The notes: generated from the letters alone by a model not told the origin. 64,000 nucleotides of DNA from Nitrosomonas nitrosa (GCF_003051105.1 NZ_QAOO01000004.1:62001-126000); one strand, 5' to 3'; positions 38,610 through 48,764 are shown, numbered from the stretch's first letter. A program made the numbers and translations.

Positions 38610-40292
38610 TTATTTCGGCTCATCGATTGGCAACATGACGGTAAAGGTACTCCCTTCACCCGGGCTACTGATCACTTCTACCTGGCCGCCATTCGCCTGG
38701 ATCAAACGCTTCACTACCACCAACCCAAGCCCAATGTGCCGAGCGCCCGTAGCAAAGTAGGGCTGGAATAACTTATCCAATTGATCGGGTGTCATACCGA
38801 TACCACTATCTTTGATGCTGATGCTGATTAGCCTAGCTTGTCTGTCTGCATTCACACTGATTTCCAGTGTACCCCCTTGTGGCATTGCTGCAACGCCATT
38901 GACAATCAGATTCCACAGGATGTGATGAAGATGCATGGGGTCAACGTGGATAACGGGCAAATCTGCTGGCACATTGCGTCTTACGGTAACGGTAGCCGGC
39001 ACGCTACACACCCGCAACGTTTGCTCGATCAGCCCGGCAACTTCGACGGGTTCAGCATGAGGCTGTTTAAAGCGTATAGCATCCAGCAGATTGGATACGA
39101 TGCGCTCCATATCAGCGATCGACTCCTTGAGGATACCCAAATATTCCCTGGTGGCCGCATCGGTATCGGCTAGCACACTTTGCAAATAGTACACCGCGTT
39201 ACTCATTATGCCGAGTGGGTTACGCAACTCATGTCCCAGCGCATCTGCCACTTGGCCAAGCATGATCAACTTTTCCTCATGCGCCAACGCCTCTTGCGCC
39301 GCCAAGAGTTGCCGGGTGCGTTCCTTCACCTTATTTTCCAATGCTTCATTAAGCTTGCGGATTTCATCTTCTGCCTGCAGGCGTGCCGTGAAATCCCGCT
39401 CAATGTACTGAGCCATACGATTGAAATGAGCACCCAACTCGGTCAATTCATTACCCGACTGAATATCGCAATGAGAACCATAATCCCCCTTGGAAATTTC
39501 GTTAGCGCAACGACCAAGCTGCGCAAGCGGATGCAATACAGCGCGTCGTATGTACCCACTGATAAATAGCACCCCCGCCAAGGAAAATACGATGAGAAGC
39601 ATAAGCAGTAGGATTTGATTTTTCTGATTGAGCTGGAGGTTTTCTAGCTCGATCTTGGTTCGCTCGTCGATTGCATTCCTAAAATGCTGAATCGGAATCA
39701 TGATGCTTGCTTTTGCAGCGACATATCGTTCTCCATAAAGCAAATCCAGCGCAAAATCGCGATCAGGTTCGCGGATGACCGTAAAAGCACCCTGCCCATC
39801 ATCATACCGCCCTTTGATGGCAGCGAATGCCTGCCGCTCGATTTTCACCAACTCGTCGGAATTTGCCTGCGCCTGCCGTAACAAATTGAGTTCTCGCTCA
39901 CTTAAGCCTTCACGGTGCATCAGCTCATGCAAGGAAACGGTCTCGCCTTGCGTCATTGGGGGCAGTTGTTTGGCAGCCAGCAAGTGCCAATAGGCAGGAG
40001 AATAATCTTGTGGACGCGGCGACTCGCCGTTACGAATGGCAAGAATCTCCAAATAGTAGCGCTCATAAATAGGATCACCCGTCGCCACGTAGCTGCGCGC
40101 CATACGAGTAAGCTCCTCGGAGCTCTGAGAAAGCTCTTCAGCAAGCAATTGTGAGCGGAAGCGACGCTCCTGGCTATCGATGATGCTATCCTGAATACGC
40201 AGCACGCTAACGATGATCAGCCCCATTGCCAATAGCATCAGAATAGCAATTGCCCCGATAACGTTACTGAGGGTTTTGATACTGATTTTCAT
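38610..40292 (-). CDS. Membrane sensor histidine kinase with HAMP
   Basis: This inner-membrane kinase phosphorylates itself and then a receiver. From the start at 40292, a first membrane helix (about 10-30), a ~190-residue periplasmic helical sensor, a second helix near 225-245, a HAMP segment (HPLAQLGRCANEISKGDYG), a coiled coil, the His box GHELRNPLGIMSNAVYYL and a C-terminal ATPase (NLIVNGVAAMPQGG, DSGIGM, GLGLVVVKRL) are seen. The frame is open to 40427 but the extra residues do not look membrane-like. The His box is nearly identical to that of the kinase at 42494-45733. It is the last gene of the signalling locus. Confidence 0.92.
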   Translation of the reverse strand: MKISIKTLSNVIGAIAILMLLAMGLIIVSVLRIQDSIIDSQERRFRSQLLAEELSQSSEELTRMARSYVATGDPIYERYYLEILAIRNGESPRPQDYSPAYWHLLAAKQLPPMTQGETVSLHELMHREGLSERELNLLRQAQANSDELVKIERQAFAAIKGRYDDGQGAFTVIREPDRDFALDLLYGERYVAAKASIMIPIQHFRNAIDERTKIELENLQLNQKNQILLLMLLIVFSLAGVLFISGYIRRAVLHPLAQLGRCANEISKGDYGSHCDIQSGNELTELGAHFNRMAQYIERDFTARLQAEDEIRKLNEALENKVKERTRQLLAAQEALAHEEKLIMLGQVADALGHELRNPLGIMSNAVYYLQSVLADTDAATREYLGILKESIADMERIVSNLLDAIRFKQPHAEPVEVAGLIEQTLRVCSVPATVTVRRNVPADLPVIHVDPMHLHHILWNLIVNGVAAMPQGGTLEISVNADRQARLISISIKDSGIGMTPDQLDKLFQPYFATGARHIGLGLVVVKRLIQANGGQVEVISSPGEGSTFTVMLPIDEPK

Positions 40293-40472
40293 GGTCTCTT
40301 CACTACGGAGTGCTTGTACATCCTCAATTTTGTAAGAATACCCCGTTTCTAACCCGTCTTGTAAATCGCTATTCTGATACCCATGAGATCGGTATTCTGC
40401 CGGGAAACCGCTAAAATGAGTAGACATAGGGGATCAATGGAGACCTCGATCCAAGCATCGTGGCCGACGAAC

Positions 40473-41741
40473 TTACCCAGCTGAACCAGAATTGGGTTCA
40501 GATTCTTGCTTATCCTGCTTATCCTGCTTATCTTTCTTTTCGCCACCCACCAGGGCCTCAGTGCGATTCCGGCCTCGCTCCTTCGCCTGATAAAGCGCAT
40601 CATCGACGCGTTTAAGCAGCGAACTGGCGTTATCTTGCGGAATAAATGCCGTCACACCAAAGCTTCCGGTAACCGCGCCCACTTTTTTAAACGAATGCTG
40701 AGCGATCGCCTGACGCAGCTTCTCGGCTGTATTCCGCGCAGCGGCTAAATCGGATTGCGGCATCAATACCAAGAATTCCTCCCCTCCCCAGCGAGCATCA
40801 ATGTCGACACCTCGAATATGCTCGTTCACCAGTCTAACAACGGCCTTCAATACTTCGTCGCCGATATCGTGTCCGTAGGTATCATTGACTTGCTTGAAAT
40901 AATCCAGGTCGTACATGATCAATGACAAAGGCGTTCCATATCTCCTGGAGCGATCCATTTCGCTTTCCAGTATGCGCATGAACTCTCTACGATTGGTAAT
41001 CCCCGTTAGGCTGTCGGTCGTCGCGAGCAGACGAATTTCTTCTTCGGTCTGCTTGCGTCGCGTGATATCTGTCGCATAAATACGAATCAAGCCAAATTCC
41101 GGAACACTGAAGATATGCAGTTCATAGGTACATCCCCCGACCTCGACTTCATGGATGAGTCCTTCCTGCTCTTGGCTATCGCGCAGTTTAGGCAGCAAAT
41201 ACGGGAAATCGCGCAACAGCGAGTGGGATAATCCTTTAGCTACGATATCAGGGAATAGCTTCTCTGCCGCCGGATTGACATAAGTAACCCCACCCGCCGG
41301 ATCTAACTCTATGATCGGGTTGGGATGCTGTCTAGGAAACGATGCCAATCTCAGAATTTCTTCTTGGGCTTGCTGACGCTCGACAGCGAGCCGGATATTT
41401 CTCAACAGATCATCCATCTGGTAAGGTTTGTGTAGATAGGAGTAAGCGCCTTGACGAGTTGCCTCGATCGCCGTATCCATGGAAGCGTGTCCTGTCAGAA
41501 TAATCACCTCGATCAAGGGTGCGATAGACTTGATGTGGGTCATCACTTCAATACCGGATATATCCGGCAATTTCAAGTCGATCAACGCTAAACAGAATCC
41601 ACCTTGCTCGACCACCGCAACCGCCTCTGCACCCGTAGCCACCGCCACTGTTTCATAGCCCTTTACTTTGAGCGTATCGACGAGCGTTTTTCTGAGATTC
41701 AAGTCATCGTCGACTACGAGAATTTTTGTTTTTATGTTCAT
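40473..41741 (-). CDS. Response regulator with PAS and GGDEF domains (diguanylate cyclase)
   Basis: It should make cyclic di-GMP when its receiver is phosphorylated. The receiver (about 5-120) has acidic residues DDD at 11-13 and phospho-acceptor Asp55 (LIDLKLP). A PAS domain (about 135-235) follows. The GGDEF domain has the active site RWGGEEF near residue 330 and an inhibitory RxxD site (RGVD) exactly five residues before it. The tail holds a DKQ triplet repeat coded by three 9-bp units. It overlaps the double-receiver gene by four bases (ATGA), so translation is coupled. Confidence 0.94.
   Translation of the reverse strand: MNIKTKILVVDDDLNLRKTLVDTLKVKGYETVAVATGAEAVAVVEQGGFCLALIDLKLPDISGIEVMTHIKSIAPLIEVIILTGHASMDTAIEATRQGAYSYLHKPYQMDDLLRNIRLAVERQQAQEEILRLASFPRQHPNPIIELDPAGGVTYVNPAAEKLFPDIVAKGLSHSLLRDFPYLLPKLRDSQEQEGLIHEVEVGGCTYELHIFSVPEFGLIRIYATDITRRKQTEEEIRLLATTDSLTGITNRREFMRILESEMDRSRRYGTPLSLIMYDLDYFKQVNDTYGHDIGDEVLKAVVRLVNEHIRGVDIDARWGGEEFLVLMPQSDLAAARNTAEKLRQAIAQHSFKKVGAVTGSFGVTAFIPQDNASSLLKRVDDALYQAKERGRNRTEALVGGEKKDKQDKQDKQESEPNSGSAG
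40507..40533. repeat. Three 9-bp tandem units in the tail of the GGDEF gene
   Basis: TGCTTATCC is repeated at 40507-40515 and 40516-40524, with a one-base variant at 40525-40533. It is in frame and codes for DKQ repeats on the minus strand. Copy number could vary by slippage without breaking the frame. It is beyond the catalytic domain, so the effect is probably small. Confidence 0.8.
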
Positions 41742-42484
41742 TTCATCGTCAACAAATTTTGTAACTTGATAACCCGGATCTCTTCGATCACCTGAAGTAG
41801 ATCATCCATCTCGAAAGGCTTGTACAAACAGGTATAAACACCGGATTTATCCATGTCATCGAGTGATTCGCATATTCTTTGTCCATAACCGGTCAGCAAA
41901 ACGACGGGCTTGCCAGGGTATTTAGCCCGAATTTTCTCGAGTATATCGGCGCCTTTAGCCACACCGAACTTGAGATCAAGCACTACCGCCAGCTTATAGT
42001 CCTGCTCAAGATGCTTGAGCACATTCTGCGGCTCGTTTTCCGTTTCTACCTGATAGCCTCTGAGCGCCAGGATATCCTTCAGCGTTTTGCTCAGATCGGG
42101 ATCGTCGTTGACGACCAAGATACTCTCCTCCTTTTCCAGCAAAGAAAGAAAGGACAAGACCATTTGGAAGTTGAGCGGTTTGCTCAACACGGCATAAGCA
42201 CCCGCTTGTTTTGCCGCATCTATCATTTCTTCGGTTGCATAGGCGCTGACCAGGACAACAGGCAACGCCGGAGCAGTCAAGTGCATCTGTCTCAATGCCT
42301 CGACACCATCGATACCCGGCATTTTATAATCCATCAGCACAAAATCGGGCATATCTGCTTTAACTATTTCGACCGCTTCTTCACCCGAATAAGCGAAGAT
42401 AGACTCATAGCCCTTTATCTTCAGAATATCGCAAGTGGTTTTTACGATACGACGGTCATCATCGACCACCAGGGTTTTCATCAT
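41738..42484 (-). CDS. Stand-alone tandem double receiver-domain protein
   Basis: The 248 residues are two receiver domains and nothing else. REC1 (about 3-117) has DDD at 8-10 and phospho-acceptor Asp52 (LMDYKMPG) with Lys102. REC2 (about 120-245) starts ILVVNDDPD and has acceptor Asp170 (VVLDLKFG) with a late YKPFEMDD lysine. With no output domain it can only act as a phosphate shuttle, sink or adaptor between the flanking kinases and the GGDEF regulator. It starts nine bases after the large kinase and overlaps the GGDEF gene by four bases. Confidence 0.94.
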   Translation of the reverse strand: MMKTLVVDDDRRIVKTTCDILKIKGYESIFAYSGEEAVEIVKADMPDFVLMDYKMPGIDGVEALRQMHLTAPALPVVLVSAYATEEMIDAAKQAGAYAVLSKPLNFQMVLSFLSLLEKEESILVVNDDPDLSKTLKDILALRGYQVETENEPQNVLKHLEQDYKLAVVLDLKFGVAKGADILEKIRAKYPGKPVVLLTGYGQRICESLDDMDKSGVYTCLYKPFEMDDLLQVIEEIRVIKLQNLLTMK

Positions 42485-42493
42485 ACGCCCTCT

Positions 42494-45400
42494 TTAGCCT
42501 GCTATTACATGATAAATGGGTAAAGTAACAGCAAATGTGCTGCCCACCCCCCACTCGCTTTTCACATGTACGCACCCTTCATTGGCTTGCGTCAAATTTC
42601 TTACTACAACCAACCCTAAACCAATACCCCGCGCTTTCGTGGTAAACAAAGGCTGGAATAGCCTGCCTAATTGTTCTTGCGACATACCGATGCCATGGTC
42701 TCGCACATTAATCGTCACGGTTTCCGCTTTTTTGCCAACTTGTGCCCAAATTTCCAACGATCCGCCTTCCGGCATTGCCTCGATGCCATTGCTGATCAAA
42801 TTGCGGAATACCTGCTGAATTTGTATGGCATCCACAAACAAAGGAGGGAGTGATTCTGGAAGATCGAGTTTGATCGTCACAGATGGCGGTATAGTGCATT
42901 TTCTCAAGGTTTGTTCCAGCAACGGTACGATGTAAACAATATCTCGTTGGGGTGGCTTGGTGCGTACCGAATCCAATAAATCACCCACGATACGGTCCGC
43001 TGCCGCGATTTCATTTTTAATGATTTCGAGATACTCCAAAACGGTCTCATCCGCGTCGGACAACACCATCTGCAAAAAATAAACCGCATTGCTCATCACG
43101 CCGAGCGGATTGCGTAACTCATGCCCCACGCTGCCCGCCACTTGCCCTAGCATGGAAAGCTTTTCCTTGCGCACCAATTCCTCCTGCGCCTCTAACAACG
43201 CTTTGGTGCGCTCGGTAACTTTGATCTCAAGCGCCTGGTTTAATCTCTGGAACTCTTCTTCCACACGCTTGCGCTCGGTAATATCTTCAGTTTGAGCAAC
43301 AAAGTAGATAGGATTTCCTTGCGCATCACTTATTAGCGAAACACTCAACCGCACCCAAACGACGTGCCCCTTCTTATGAAGGTAACGCTTTTCCAACTGG
43401 TAATGATTGATTTCTCCCGCACTCAATTGTTCTACCAGTTCGAGATCGGATGGGAGATCATGCGGATGAGTTATCTCCTGGAATGTCAAATGCAACAATT
43501 CCTGCTCTGAATAACCTACGATCTTGCAGAATGACCGGTTAACTTTCAGCCAGTGCCCATCCAGTCCAACCAACGTCATGCCAATGGCTGCGGTCTGGAA
43601 TGCCATACGAAAACGTTCTTCGCTTTCTCGCAAGGCCAACTCCAATTGCTTCTGCTCGTTAATGTCTTCATAGACACCCAGCAGACCGATGACATCCCCT
43701 CTTTGATCATGCAAAGGGGCCTTGGAAGTACGCACCCAGATGCGCTCTCCCGATGCGGTTATCAAGCGCTCTTCATAGGAAAGTTTGGCAGTATTGGTAC
43801 TTATCACCTGCCGGTCATCGGCACGGTAGAGCTCAGCAAACTCCTGCCAAATCAACTGAAAATCATCCTTGCCAATCAAGTCTTGTGGCAACGCCAACCC
43901 CGCATCCTTGGCAAATGTCGTGTTGCCGCCTAGATAACGTGATACACAATCTTTCCAGAAAACGCGCATGGGAATGGTTTCGATAATCCGGGTAGTAAGC
44001 TCTTGTTGCCGACGGACTTGTTCTTCTACCCACATCCGCTCGATGGCAACCGCGATAATCCTTGAAATCGAAAGCAGCACATCGATATCCTCTTGCGGCC
44101 ACACCCGATGTTGCAAACACTCATCAAAACCAAGGAAGCCATAGTAGCGACCGCCCACAAAAAGCGGAACAACCAGAATAGAACGAATATCCTGGCGCCG
44201 CAAAATTTCCATTACGCCTTCATCGGGAATTTCGTCAATATGAGTAAAACAGATATTTTGACCACTCCTGAGTGTACTTACCCACCATGGCGCTATATTA
44301 GAAGATACCTCTTGATTGTTTTCCTTGTGTGGTGCTATACCCGGCGCGCACCATTCATGAGTGTTGTCCATCGTGTCTGTCTCATGACGATGCTCGAACA
44401 GGTAGCTACGGCTTACTGCCATCACCTCCCCTATTAAGGCAATACTCTGTTCCAGAAAATCATGTAGATTGTCAGCCGCCAACGCCATGCTAGAGATCCG
44501 TGAAAGCAGGTTTTCATACGTCAATCGCCGGAAAATTATCTCCTCCGCCCGCTTACGTTCGGTAATATCACGCAGTATGCCGAATACTGCAACAGACTCG
44601 CCATGACCTATCGCAACGCTTTTGATTTCAGCGTCCAGATAAGTCCCTTCTTTCCTCATGAGCCGCATCGGAAAAGCAGGAATCACCTCTCTCGCTAATA
44701 ATCTTTCGAAAAGCGCCTGAACTCTCGCTTGATCCCCGGGATAAACAAGGGGTGAGAAGTGTTTGCCTATCCATTCACTTGGCAACCATCCCGTCAGCCG
44801 TTCAAAAGAAGGACTGATCGAGGCGAGCGTGCCATCCGATTCAACACTAAAAATAATGTCATCTACGGCATTAAAAATACTACGGTAACGCGCTTCACTT
44901 TCACGCAATGCCCCTTCCATTATCTTGTTTGCGGTCAAATCTTCACACGTGATAATGTTTTTGTTTCCTAAGGATACGAAAGAAAACCGGATATACCGCT
45001 TTGTGCCGTCTTTACAGGTAACCGTTGTCTCCATAGGCACTATGCGGCCGCAACTTTGCATCGCTTGCTCGACTCTACTTGTCCATTCTGTTTTGACCAT
45101 TTCCCGATATTGCGCATCGGGATAAGCAAGCGGCCACCAGCATTCAGCATTGGGAACATCCTCTACCGTATAACCCAATAGCTCGGTAAACCGCTGATTC
45201 ATCAGAATCACGGCTTTATCGTCGCTTCCTGTCACAATCTTGGCGATGGGTGCGTGTTCGATAATGGCCATGAAATCCGCTTCCCGCTGCCTTAGCAATC
45301 GTTCCGTCTGTTTACGCTCGGTAACATCCCTAAAAAACCCTGCCTGATATCTTTTGCCACCTATCTCGAGATAGGCAACCGTGATATCCGCAATAAAAAC

Positions 45401-45733
45401 ATGGCCATCCTTGCGCTTGACGGGGATATTTTCAGCCAGCCCCCCTTTTTGACCTGCAAGACGCATAAACTCACTCATGATAGCGATCAGCTCCTCCTCT
45501 GGATGGATAGCCTGGACAAGCATGCCCTTGATTTCATTGGGCGTGTAACCTAGCATCTGGCAAAAGGCAGCATTTCCGAGCAAAATCTTCGTACCTTCCA
45601 CTTCTACAAGAGAGATGCCGTCAGTTGCATTATCAAAGATGGCTCTGAACAGTGCTTCTGATTCGTTCAGTCCTCCACCGGCATCTCCATGCTTGATGCC
45701 CGATGATGCCCGATATTGAGTGATTTTCTTCAT
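42494..45733 (-). CDS. Soluble multi-PAS/GAF sensor histidine kinase
   Basis: This 1079-residue kinase has no membrane helix and should sense cytosolic signals. Domains in order are PAS (about 25-140), PAS (150-272), PAS (277-400), GAF (415-575, FVGGRYYGFLGFDEC), PAS (585-705), PAS (705-830), the His box GHELRNPLGVMSNAVYFL (about 865) and the ATPase (NLISNGIEAMPEGG, DHGIGM, GLGLVVVRNL). AAGGAAG seven bases before the ATG supports the start. Its kinase core closely matches that of the HAMP kinase at the other end of the locus. A 10-bp tandem duplication lies within its first 15 codons. Confidence 0.94.
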   Translation of the reverse strand: MKKITQYRASSGIKHGDAGGGLNESEALFRAIFDNATDGISLVEVEGTKILLGNAAFCQMLGYTPNEIKGMLVQAIHPEEELIAIMSEFMRLAGQKGGLAENIPVKRKDGHVFIADITVAYLEIGGKRYQAGFFRDVTERKQTERLLRQREADFMAIIEHAPIAKIVTGSDDKAVILMNQRFTELLGYTVEDVPNAECWWPLAYPDAQYREMVKTEWTSRVEQAMQSCGRIVPMETTVTCKDGTKRYIRFSFVSLGNKNIITCEDLTANKIMEGALRESEARYRSIFNAVDDIIFSVESDGTLASISPSFERLTGWLPSEWIGKHFSPLVYPGDQARVQALFERLLAREVIPAFPMRLMRKEGTYLDAEIKSVAIGHGESVAVFGILRDITERKRAEEIIFRRLTYENLLSRISSMALAADNLHDFLEQSIALIGEVMAVSRSYLFEHRHETDTMDNTHEWCAPGIAPHKENNQEVSSNIAPWWVSTLRSGQNICFTHIDEIPDEGVMEILRRQDIRSILVVPLFVGGRYYGFLGFDECLQHRVWPQEDIDVLLSISRIIAVAIERMWVEEQVRRQQELTTRIIETIPMRVFWKDCVSRYLGGNTTFAKDAGLALPQDLIGKDDFQLIWQEFAELYRADDRQVISTNTAKLSYEERLITASGERIWVRTSKAPLHDQRGDVIGLLGVYEDINEQKQLELALRESEERFRMAFQTAAIGMTLVGLDGHWLKVNRSFCKIVGYSEQELLHLTFQEITHPHDLPSDLELVEQLSAGEINHYQLEKRYLHKKGHVVWVRLSVSLISDAQGNPIYFVAQTEDITERKRVEEEFQRLNQALEIKVTERTKALLEAQEELVRKEKLSMLGQVAGSVGHELRNPLGVMSNAVYFLQMVLSDADETVLEYLEIIKNEIAAADRIVGDLLDSVRTKPPQRDIVYIVPLLEQTLRKCTIPPSVTIKLDLPESLPPLFVDAIQIQQVFRNLISNGIEAMPEGGSLEIWAQVGKKAETVTINVRDHGIGMSQEQLGRLFQPLFTTKARGIGLGLVVVRNLTQANEGCVHVKSEWGVGSTFAVTLPIYHVIAG
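45695..45714. repeat. 10-bp perfect tandem duplication in the kinase start region
   Basis: GATGCCCGAT occurs at 45695-45704 and 45705-45714, inside codons about 7-13 of the multi-PAS kinase. Ten is not a multiple of three, so loss or gain of a unit would shift the frame. There are only two copies, so it is a weak candidate for phase variation. Confidence 0.75.
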
Positions 45734-45852
45734 GGCGCGGCTTCCTTGTCTGGAAGAAACGTCGCGTTTCTTCCCTATTAAATCTTGTCAAACGGGCGAT
45801 GCGCCCAAGCCAACATCGATCTATCACCCGCTATTCATTAACCAAGCCCCCC

Positions 45853-48492
45853 TCAACTAGAAGGTTTCAGTGGTTTGCAAGCAAATGCAGGCAAGACTAA
45901 CAAAGAGGTTAAAATGATCAGAATCAACCCGATTGACAATAACAACCCCATACTCGCCAATCCCAAATGCGGCGTGAAAGCCATGCTGACAAAACTACAA
46001 AGGGTGGTCAAATTACAGAATACAACGGCACGTGCAGTACTGGTATTTAGTACATCTTGCTCCCGGTCAGGCATGGCACGCAATCTAAGCATGATATAAA
46101 TTCCGCTGTTTACCCCTAACCCCATCAACAAGGGTATCACAATGATATTGGCAAAATTGAATGGATTATCCAACAACACGGTCGAAGCAGCGGTGAGGAT
46201 CGACATCATCAGCAAAGGCAAAAGAATCAGGCTGGCATCCTTGATGTTTCGGTGCATAACAAGCAACACGGTAGAAATCGCAAGCAAAGCTCCAATGAGT
46301 GCCTTCTGGAAAGCTTCCACCACTGCGTTGCCCGATTCGAGGTAAATAACGGGCAAATCGGTCGCATTGATCGATACGGTCCTGACATCAGCAATGAATT
46401 CTTTGAGATTCTCGTGGTCGTTGAGGTTCTTCCGAGGAAAGGCTTGAACCCGGTAAACACCTGCGGCATTGAGCCAACGCTCAAGTAGGTCTTTAGGCAG
46501 CGCATCCAAGGAAACGACATCAGCTAGCAACCCTTGCAGCAACCGATCCATCGAAGTCTTGAGCGTACCGAGCAAGCTGTTTTGCAACTGATCCAATAGC
46601 GCTGCCTGCTTAGCCTCAGGCAGTGTTTCTAGCGCCTTCAATAGTCGCTTCACATCGTCTCGCAACTGACGCAGGCTCCCAGCAAGCACATTGGCTGGAT
46701 CGGCAGCCAAGCTTTCTTCGATTCGAGTCAAGAAACGCTCCAACGCCTGTTTGTGATTTTCCAGGGTATCGTCGAGCACAGGCGGAAAAGTGGAGATAGG
46801 CAATCCCAACATGAGAGAAAGATCCTGCAGTACAGCCAGTTTCTCTTCTTGATTTTCCGGCACGAAATTGAGCACTGTAATCGCGTTTTCGACAGATCCC
46901 AATGCAGCTAATCTCTGCGCAGTCTGCTCTGCTTCCTCTTTGCTGTGCGCCAACACCGTTAGCGTGAAAGGTGATGTTTGTTTGGTATCCAGCAATTCCC
47001 TGAAAGTCGATAAGGATTCACTATCAGGATCGCGCAAATTGAGGGGATTGAAATCGAATCGCACTTGGGTCAGGAAAGCTAAGCTAACTAGGGTAAGCGA
47101 TATAGCCGTCCATTTGATGGCAGTCCGATGCTGCATCGGAAAGTGATAAACCCACTGCGGAAATGTGCTCCGGTCCAATTTCACCGTGGCTGGATTCAAC
47201 GGAAATAGAATCAACAATGCAGGCAGCACCGTCAAAGAGATGATCAGTGCAATGAACATCCCTCCTCCGGCAATCACTCCCAATTCCGATACCCCAACAT
47301 AAGCAGTTGGCATAAAAGAAAAGAAACCTGCAGCAGCGGTCAGGGCGCACAGTGCAATCGACGGCGCCACTTTATGCACTGCCTCCATCAGCGCCTGGAA
47401 TTGAGTAAAATTCTGCCGAAGCAATTCACGGTAGCGTAAAGAAATCTGAATGGCGTAATCGACACCAATACCAATATATAAAACGGCAAAAGAAATGGAA
47501 ATCAGATTGAGATGACCAATTGCGAAAGTGGCAAAACCGACGGTCAAAGCGAGCCCCATCAACAACACCACGAAAGTGATCAACACCAACCGCAACGAAC
47601 GGAGGCCGATCAAGAGTGTAAGGCAGACTAATATGAGAGAAAAAATGGAAGCCATCGTCGCGCTACTTTCCACGCTTTCCAGTTCATCATGCTCAAGCAC
47701 GACTTCCCCGGTCAATCTAATGCGTACGTCAGGAAATTGCGCTTTTGCTTCCTCAACGATGGTACGAATACTCGTCAATGCCCTCTCCGTAGGCACCAAA
47801 GCGCTGTAATCGAGTTTCGGCTGGAGTACGATAAAACGCTGCGTTGTCAGCATTTTTGCATCACCACCAAAAATCATTTGCTGCCACGAGAGCTGATATT
47901 GCTCGCCAGTCTGTGCTGCACGCATCGCTTGGCTGATTTTTTCCAACAACGGGTTGAGATCCACCGGCAATTCACGCCCCTCGGTCGTGATGGCAAGCTC
48001 GATGATGGAGAGCAGGCCTTTCAGACTATTGTCCTCAGCCAATGTACCGACAAAAGGCTGAGCCTCAGCCAAAGTATCGGCCAGTTCGTTGAGTTCCTCT
48101 AGCTTGAGATAAAGCAACCCGTGGCGATCAAAAAATTCGCCTTCCCCAGGAATAAAGACCGACTCGATGTGTTGTTCTTCCGCACGAAACCTTTCCCCAA
48201 GATAACTGAGTGCTTCGGTAGTTTTTTCCGGGATCTCAGCATCAATTACTACCAGTACCGCCTGTTCGTCCTGAGGAAATGCCGCAACCAGGCGTTCTCT
48301 ATCCTGGCGGAAAGGCAATTCTTCTGAAAGCATTTTGGTCGTATCGGTATCGATCCCCAGGTGACCCGCAGCATAATGCAAGCTTAGAGCACATAACATC
48401 AATACCAATAAAATCAGTGTTTTGGGAAAATGCAATACGTTCCTTTCCATTTTCTCTAGCCAAATCCCAAAACGCGCGCCCATCATTTTCAT
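45853..48492 (-). CDS. hpnN: RND/MMPL-family exporter, HpnN-like (hopanoid transport)
   Basis: HpnN-type proteins move hopanoids from the inner to the outer membrane. The protein has the MMPL/RND layout: an N-terminal helix (about 20-45), a large periplasmic domain starting LGIDTDTTKML, a block of five or six helices (about 275-440), a second periplasmic domain, and another block of helices (about 715-875). LGIDTDTTKMLSEELPFRQD is typical of HpnN. Length 879 fits. No other hopanoid gene is in the window, so the symbol rests on similarity from memory; another lipid substrate is possible. It lies 119 bp after the kinase locus start. Confidence 0.8.
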   Translation of the reverse strand: MKMMGARFGIWLEKMERNVLHFPKTLILLVLMLCALSLHYAAGHLGIDTDTTKMLSEELPFRQDRERLVAAFPQDEQAVLVVIDAEIPEKTTEALSYLGERFRAEEQHIESVFIPGEGEFFDRHGLLYLKLEELNELADTLAEAQPFVGTLAEDNSLKGLLSIIELAITTEGRELPVDLNPLLEKISQAMRAAQTGEQYQLSWQQMIFGGDAKMLTTQRFIVLQPKLDYSALVPTERALTSIRTIVEEAKAQFPDVRIRLTGEVVLEHDELESVESSATMASIFSLILVCLTLLIGLRSLRLVLITFVVLLMGLALTVGFATFAIGHLNLISISFAVLYIGIGVDYAIQISLRYRELLRQNFTQFQALMEAVHKVAPSIALCALTAAAGFFSFMPTAYVGVSELGVIAGGGMFIALIISLTVLPALLILFPLNPATVKLDRSTFPQWVYHFPMQHRTAIKWTAISLTLVSLAFLTQVRFDFNPLNLRDPDSESLSTFRELLDTKQTSPFTLTVLAHSKEEAEQTAQRLAALGSVENAITVLNFVPENQEEKLAVLQDLSLMLGLPISTFPPVLDDTLENHKQALERFLTRIEESLAADPANVLAGSLRQLRDDVKRLLKALETLPEAKQAALLDQLQNSLLGTLKTSMDRLLQGLLADVVSLDALPKDLLERWLNAAGVYRVQAFPRKNLNDHENLKEFIADVRTVSINATDLPVIYLESGNAVVEAFQKALIGALLAISTVLLVMHRNIKDASLILLPLLMMSILTAASTVLLDNPFNFANIIVIPLLMGLGVNSGIYIMLRLRAMPDREQDVLNTSTARAVVFCNLTTLCSFVSMAFTPHLGLASMGLLLSIGLILIILTSLLVLPAFACKPLKPSS

Positions 48493-48764
48493 CGTCTCCC
48501 CTTATGTTGGTGCAATACAATCTTCAGCAATAGTATAGTCCCAAAAAAGCAAACACCGCACGCTAATCCTTACCAAAAATGTGAATAAGATACTGATTAT
48601 TATACTAATTATTCTTATATCGTATCCTTCCCTGTAGGGGTAGTAAAATGGTAAAGATGCTTCATCAGTTTTCGAGTCTCTATTGCCGAAGGCAGGCTCT
48701 TTATTGCGGCATATAGCGCAATGAACTGACTGTGCGGTGTAATTTATTGGGAAAGCAAAAACCT

